From Phycomyces blakesleeanus NRRL 1555(-) (taxonomy: Eukaryota > Mucoromycota > Mucoromycetes > Mucorales > Phycomycetaceae), in the NCBI RefSeq assembly GCF_001638985.1, contig NW_017265146.1, positions 992,001-1,056,000 on the forward strand: a stretch of 64,000 nucleotides of DNA. Direction: 5' to 3'. The position numbers and the translations under genes were made by a program. The notes under the pieces are model-generated. The model did not search any database, was not told the origin of the DNA, and was given only the letters and a program-made list of their open reading frames with translations. Numbering within the stretch: the stretch's first letter is position 1; every line of letters starts with the position of its first letter. Shown here one piece after another: positions 58,528-64,000 of the stretch.

Positions 58528-61030
58528 ACTGATAATATGTTGTGGGTTAGAAGGGGATAGTTTGAATGTAAGTACTTGTAATGGTGATAGTAATGGTAAT
58601 GATAATAAACCGAAGATATCAAACTCGCCCTTATATACTTATTTTTACAAAGTACAAGACAAATACATCTTTGAGTAATCACAGAAGATGACGCATTATT
58701 TCGTTTGTGTTGTGTTCAACGGATAGATGCTTTGTACACAAGTTAGAACAGTCCTACGGAGGTTTCTTTAAAAAGCTATCACCAACCAACAATTTACTAA
58801 CCAGAGTACGATAGAATAAGGGAAAAAAAAACATAATTCTAGATAGTCTGATGAGTAATTTGAAAACCAAATTGTGCAATCGCTGAACTTGAGATAAAAA
58901 AAAAGAAACTTGTGAAAATACAAATATTTTTTTGTACTTGATTATATTCCGGAAATTTGTGTTGGCTTTATAATTAATGTAGTCCAATACATAGCTTTCA
59001 TAGTAGTAGTATTGGTATAGATTATACTCGGCTCTTGATTGCTATAATTTTTCTGTTACACTACTCTTCATGAATCCTGATATCTACTTGCTGACAAACA
59101 CAGGGGATCATGTATTTAATTTTATTTATTGAAATCAATGTCATAAACATTTTGTAAAATTTTATCAAGAATATATTATTAAAGCCAATTTTTTTCTGAT
59201 TAGGTTTATTAATCTGTAGGTAAGTGGCTATATATCTAGATAAAAGATATATAGAAACAGGGGAAAATAAAAAACAAACAAACAAACAATTCATGTCGTG
59301 CTCGATCAAAATTATGTGCGATTTGTCTGTCATTGGATTCAATTTTTTTGGTATCTAGTGTTCAAATATCTTTGACATTTCCCCAAAAATCGCGAACATA
59401 ATCAATATCGTAGGCGTGCCTAGGCTTTTGTCTCACTTACCAGAGACCACACATTCTCTGAAAGGGAGATGATATTATATTATAATATGGTGTAATTGGC
59501 CTACGATACCGTTTTTTTTTGGGTAATGAAGGTCGACCATGAAGAGAATGGCGCAATCTGTACTCTAGGCTGTGTACAACGTAATTTCATGGCTCTATTA
59601 TGAACACAAGCTTGATTTGGGCAGTAATGCATAGAGTACCACTAGTTGATGGTCCTAAGTAAAAGATTTTTGGTTTTAAGTATCGACTTTTTTTTTCTTT
59701 AAAAAGAATATATATTTATATAAAAATATCCAAGTTCAGATAAGTACAAACGATAAGCTCGAGTTTATACTTATAAATACTATTTTATAAGCTCAGTATA
59801 TCATTATGTACTGATTGAGTATTATATAGCATAGTTTGTGTTAATATCCAATCAATCTGTAAACCATTTACTGGCTCAAAAAAACATGCTTATGTATCGA
59901 CATAAAGTTCTTTATTTGATATTTACACTTTTGTAATGGATATATCCAGCAATTGTGTTCAGCACAACCAATACGAATCTTCCCACTCATTATGATTATC
60001 GGGATATATTGCATCTTTTCCACGGAAGCAATTGATTTCAATTGGATAAAGTCTTGTAATATTTTTTCATATATCTAGATATTAGATCGTGTCGTTAAAA
60101 GTTTTAACTTATTGCTCCAAAAAAATAAGGACAATTTCATGTTTCACATAGTTTTCCTGGCATATTCTGTTCATCTTTCCTCCATGATACATTAAATAAA
60201 TAGACTGTATCTCCATAGGAATATATTTAGAGTATCTATAAATTATGTTTAATATAGGGAAGACATACACTGTAGGAAATGGCAGCACTTAAACCCCGAA
60301 CCTGCAACAAAGTTGCCAACCTGCAACTTTCTTCTAGGCCAATAACATGCCAGACATTAACTTATAAGCCTTACTTTTGGGCAGATACTATTTATGAGAT
60401 TTCAGATTATGTCAAATATGATTTATGGAATTTCAATTATTTTTGCATCTAATCCAATCAAATATTCTAAATATGGCAAGTCTATACCTTTTTTTAGATA
60501 TCTCTATTCTTATAATTGGTTCAACAAATACACGGTCTTATATTGGAATTTTATAGTTTTTATTGATCAAAATAATACAAGTTGAATATAAAGAAGTATG
60601 GAAAGAAGAAGTACTATTTTTTATGATATTTAGTAACAGTTTAAGCTATAAAGTTACTAAATAATATACATATATCTATTTCTATGTAATACTTTTTACA
60701 TTTTTTATCTAAAAAAAAAGGCTATTCTCTAAGTACTATGATATTGATGAAGATATGTATATTGCTTAATTAATTCTTTTTATCAAAGAGTATAAACCTG
60801 CTTTGTGTTAACATTGTCATGTCTCATTCCTACTTTTGAAAAACAAGAAGACACATTCCTTGCAATTCTCAAAATCTACCGAGATCTCTAATGAGCATGT
60901 GAGCAATCTTGACAACCAAATTGTACTTGATGCAGATATTTTTCTGTCAATTCTTCTCAAGTTACTTTCTTTTGTCAACTTCGCTGATTCGTATTTTATT
61001 AATACTAGCCTTGATAGCTATTAAGTATGT
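58528..61030. other. Gene-poor region
   Basis: Transporter promoter followed by AT-rich DNA. A segment at 60268-60355 (CACTGTAGGAAATGGCAG … AGGCCAATAACATGCC) resembles the motif upstream of RNase H2B at 48107. No gene is supported until the nuclease remnant. Confidence 0.55.
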
Positions 61031-61333
61031 TTCTTTTAAAGACATTTAATAATTTTAGACTTTGTGAAAAAAATAGAAACAAGTCCTTTTAGATGTACCA
61101 ATCTAAATTATTTGGAGAACATGGACGGGTCAGAGGTTATGCATCGTTTATGGAATCGGGATCTTGCTGCTGTCCTGAACTTCCGACATATACTTAACAA
61201 TCTGAGATATGATGGGATTATACCTGTAAGGTTCACTCGCGTCATTCGGATTGGACGTATCAGAAGACAAGCAGAAGAAGATCTCCAGGAGGGTCGTCGT
61301 TTGAGACAAAAACTGACTAGAATTCAAAGATGA
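61031..61333 (+). pseudogene. C-terminal remnant of Fanzor/TnpB-like nuclease
   Basis: A single open stretch with no start, apparently only the end of a larger protein. It shows RCTNLNYLENM, a likely broken zinc-ribbon (the second Cys position is Tyr), then WNRDLAAVLNFRHIL, which fits the RuvC-III motif of TnpB and its eukaryotic Fanzor relatives (x-R-D-x-x-A-A-x-N-h with catalytic Asp). After that comes a basic tail rich in Arg and Glu, ending RLRQKLTRIQR at TGA (61331-61333). A TTTAG just upstream could be a splice acceptor. Upstream 2 kb contains no matching N-terminal sequence. The assignment rests on this short motif and my memory of similar Mucoromycota proteins, so it is moderate. Confidence 0.5.
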
Positions 61334-62008
61334 AAAAATTCCGTCCTGGTCACCGCTTAGGACCCACCCAAGCTACCGCTGGTAACCCATTAGATTTGAA
61401 TAACTTGGTATTTAGTTTTGTAACGGGTTGAAAAAAGCTAAGAAAAAGATGTTTTGCTTTGACTGCAAAAAACATGGTGGGGTAAAAAAAAAAGTAGAAT
61501 ATAAAAGAGAGCGAGAGAGAAATTGGTGCTTAATTAAAACTCAAGTACAAGACACTTTAAACCCCGGAAAACTTGCAACAATTCACTAAAATCGCCTATT
61601 TTTTTTCTATAGGGTAATTCAGGTTTACAACAAACAAGGATCTTATCTGTAATAAGTGTTAGCATTACATAATACTTTCTAGAGACATCATTGTTTTTTT
61701 CTTAAAAAAAATAAGGTTTTAGAAAGGCCTTGGCTGAATAAATGTTTTAATAAGTATTCATATTCATTACAATCTATATCAATTAGAAAAGGTAGCATTT
61801 AATACGTTTGTTTCAGACCTTTCAATTTATTCTAGCCTTTGAAATTTTGTTAATAATCCATTGGCTCCTTTCATTTAGTAAAAAGTAAAGCTCTTTTACG
61901 TTTATTTCTTCTCACTTTTTTTTCTTGGAAAATTAAGAATGAAATAGTGCGAATACATTTCTTATAAAAAACAAAAATGAAAAAGAAAATAAACAGCAAA
62001 TAAATTGA
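61334..62008. other. Flank of nuclease remnant and F-box gene
   Basis: Immediately 3' of the nuclease remnant is a less AT-rich stretch (61337-61430), possibly the 3' end of its element, then AT-rich DNA including ACTTTAAACCCCGGAAAACTT near 61553, which recalls the repeat at 60284. The F-box gene 3' flank completes it. Confidence 0.45.
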
Positions 62009-63895
62009 TCAAGTTAAAGAATCGAATATATTTTTCCAGAATATTTCTGCATCAGTAAGTTCAGAGCCTATAACGTACTTTGCTACATCACCACATTTCA
62101 GTACAGCATAACCTCGAGGAAGATCCTTTTTCCATCCGTATCTAGTGGTTTGTCCATCTATAGATCGTATATCGTCTAATTTTTTGGCAGCGCTCTTATT
62201 GCGTTGAAAGTGACGATAATATTTACGAGCTTGATTGACTTCCTTTTTTCTCATTATTCGGGTTGTATGTGCTCCTTTATCCATATCCTTTTCATCGCAG
62301 TATAAGTGAAACCACGTTGATTCTGTGAATATTTTTGACTGCTTACTGCCAAATACAGTGGCATTTGATGTATCGTTTTCGGGCTTTTTATTGCCAGGTA
62401 TCGGCCGAGAAAAGACCATGATATTGACGACAGTGTTGGGATTAATATTGTCTTCTGAAGGGTAGAGCTGTATGCCAAAAATATGTAAAATTTCAAAGGA
62501 ACTGTAGGACATATTCAGGCAAAGACTCCCAGTCTTTGGAGATACTTTTCCAATTGCTTTGATATCGGTTAGGCTCAGGTAGTTTAGATGCCTACAGTGA
62601 AAAGAAAGGTAGTCAAATGTGTCTGTATCGATAGTTGAGTCATATATCTCTATCATCCGTAGTCCATGCCTTCCTAGACTGTTGTGCGAGTCAGGACTGA
62701 CAGAAATCCATCCACAGGCAAACCTTAATCTCTTCAAAACCACGCACCGATCTAAAAGTTCGTCCAGTATTATAGAAGCATCTGACTGATCAATATTTAA
62801 ATAGACCAGATGAGGAGAATAGACAAACAACTCTGTAAGCTTGTGTGGAATATTGAATCGATATCGTCCCTTAATAGATAGTGTCTCCACTGTTCTTGAG
62901 AATGAATCCATACACATCCTAATGATCTCTTCTAGAATCTCAGGCTTTCTTGTTTGTAAATAAGGCCTGCATGAAATATTTCTGATTTGTAAGCTAGAAG
63001 GACAGAGGATCTTCCAAAAGAATAGATGTAGCCAATCTGAGGATCCTGCACTGTGTACGTTAAGAGTTTTCAAGCGCTGAAATGCATATCGAACACCCTT
63101 GAGTAAAAAACTTGTCTCTTCTTGATAATCGTCTGTCACTCCGTTTTTATCATATGGTTCCCATCTTAGAGTGTGTATGTTAGGGTACTTTTGAGCAAAG
63201 TAATATAGCCATCGGTGGTCTGCAATTTTAGTGTCAACCTTAAATACTGTAAGATTTGTGGCAGGATCTACAGTTCTGGCCTGCAATAGTTCTTCTCTTG
63301 ATAGACTACCAAGATCGACACTGAGGGTTAAGTATTCTAGCCGTGGTAAATGTTTGTGAAGAGTCTCGAAATCTTTCATTGTAAATGCAAGCTTGGTTTT
63401 CCATGAGTGCCGTATAAGATCAAGCCGTTTAAGGCGGGGTAGGCATGATACAATATCGAGAAATACTTTCTCTGTGTCTTCAATCCGTAACTCGTCCAGG
63501 ACGATACATAGGTCTTCCAGGTACTTCCACAGGTTCCAATCCGCTTGCTTTCCAAAGTCAGTCTCATTAAGGCAATTCCGCTTAATGTAGAGGCGCCGTA
63601 AATTCTGAAAACATAGCTGAAGGGCATATAGTTGAGAGTCGGTTGCTCGGATCTTTCCGTTCAGGTACAAGTCTCGTGTGTTGTGTCCGTTTAAATATAT
63701 ATTATCCTTAATAGCAGAAGTACTACAGATAGCCTCTAGTTTCTTTTTATCCAGTATACACACTTTTCTCCACATGGATTCTTGAAATGGTATTTTCCAT
63801 GCTCTGCAAATGAACATGCAATGAAACTTGTCTTTGGTGTGGAGGAATCTTGAGATATTTAGAAGGATCTCAAATGGTAATTCGGATGCTAGCAT
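62009..63895 (-). CDS. F-box/LRR protein, intact paralogue
   Basis: Predicted substrate adaptor of an SCF ubiquitin ligase: the F-box would bind Skp1 and the leucine-rich repeats the target. Single exon, 628 aa from the ATG of MLASELPFEILLNISRFL. F-box at about aa 5-44 (FICRAWKIPFQESMWRKV), then irregular LRRs (NLRRLYIKRNCLNETDFG, LPRLKRLDLIRHSW, LPRLEYLTLSVDLG, VVLKRLRFACGW, CRHLNYLSLTDIKAIG) to about aa 500, and a charged C-terminal region ending DAEIFWKNIFDSLT. The frame stays open 22 codons upstream of this ATG without another ATG. The start was chosen because the broken paralogue at 29885 begins at the same residue. An upstream exon beyond the window cannot be excluded. The target is unknown; these families expand and diverge quickly in fungi. 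Confidence 0.85.
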   Translation of the reverse strand: MLASELPFEILLNISRFLHTKDKFHCMFICRAWKIPFQESMWRKVCILDKKKLEAICSTSAIKDNIYLNGHNTRDLYLNGKIRATDSQLYALQLCFQNLRRLYIKRNCLNETDFGKQADWNLWKYLEDLCIVLDELRIEDTEKVFLDIVSCLPRLKRLDLIRHSWKTKLAFTMKDFETLHKHLPRLEYLTLSVDLGSLSREELLQARTVDPATNLTVFKVDTKIADHRWLYYFAQKYPNIHTLRWEPYDKNGVTDDYQEETSFLLKGVRYAFQRLKTLNVHSAGSSDWLHLFFWKILCPSSLQIRNISCRPYLQTRKPEILEEIIRMCMDSFSRTVETLSIKGRYRFNIPHKLTELFVYSPHLVYLNIDQSDASIILDELLDRCVVLKRLRFACGWISVSPDSHNSLGRHGLRMIEIYDSTIDTDTFDYLSFHCRHLNYLSLTDIKAIGKVSPKTGSLCLNMSYSSFEILHIFGIQLYPSEDNINPNTVVNIMVFSRPIPGNKKPENDTSNATVFGSKQSKIFTESTWFHLYCDEKDMDKGAHTTRIMRKKEVNQARKYYRHFQRNKSAAKKLDDIRSIDGQTTRYGWKKDLPRGYAVLKCGDVAKYVIGSELTDAEIFWKNIFDSLT

Positions 63896-64000
63896 TATAG
63901 AGTGATCAATGTCAAAAGTAATGAGGCGATCATCAGTAGCTTTTTTAGACTTATCCTCCAATAGAAGGACAACTAACCAAAACGGTAATGACGTGGTCTT

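Overview
The window reads as nuclear DNA of an early-diverging filamentous fungus, most likely Mucoromycota (Mucorales-like). The evidence is short GT-AG introns with CTAAT/TTTAG-type 3' ends, an AT-rich background packed with microsatellites, long Asn/Ser/Thr/His homopolymers inside proteins, fast-evolving F-box/LRR genes, and fungal families (Dma1-type FHA-RING, AbaA/Tec1-type TEA factor, DAL5/TNA1-type transporter). I cannot name a genus from the sequence alone. I rebuilt gene models by hand from splice sites, reading-frame phase and family motifs.

Layout, left to right. (-) FHA-RING ubiquitin ligase (1958-4446); (+) small mitochondrial-looking RRM protein (7204-7599); (+) eight-exon TEA/ATTS transcription factor (10643-14937); (-) FYVE zinc-finger protein with a very large low-complexity body (16235-20278); (-) about 1,930-residue coiled-coil protein (21950-29346); (+) decayed F-box/LRR gene (29885-31755); a decayed collagen-like triplet-repeat tract (32138-32328); (-) 14-exon coiled-coil protein built from His-anchored 11-residue repeats (33277-38993); (-) partial small membrane protein (40199-40807); (-) heme oxygenase with a C-terminal membrane anchor (42438-43937); a miniature inverted-repeat element inserted into another copy of itself (45676-46525); (-) RNase H2 subunit B (46632-47974); (-) broken transposon-derived gene (49957-51077); (+) bHLH transcription factor (52961-55482); (-) MFS anion:cation symporter (56406-58527); (+) C-terminal remnant that looks like a Fanzor/TnpB-type RuvC nuclease (61031-61333); (-) intact F-box/LRR gene (62009-63895), a paralogue of the broken one at 30 kb.

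The genes do not form one pathway; this is an ordinary mixed eukaryotic neighbourhood. Two sub-regions stand out. From 29.3 to 32.4 kb a TA-flanked MITE, a dead F-box gene and the decayed collagen-like tract sit together. From 44 to 52 kb and 58.5 to 62 kb lie gene-poor, element-rich stretches holding the self-nested inverted element, the transposon-derived gene and the nuclease remnant. The most novel-looking signals are the histidine hendecad coiled coil with all-phase-0 exons, the self-nested inverted element, the nuclease remnant, and the (Gly/Asp)-X-Y tract whose substitutions look like G-to-A decay.
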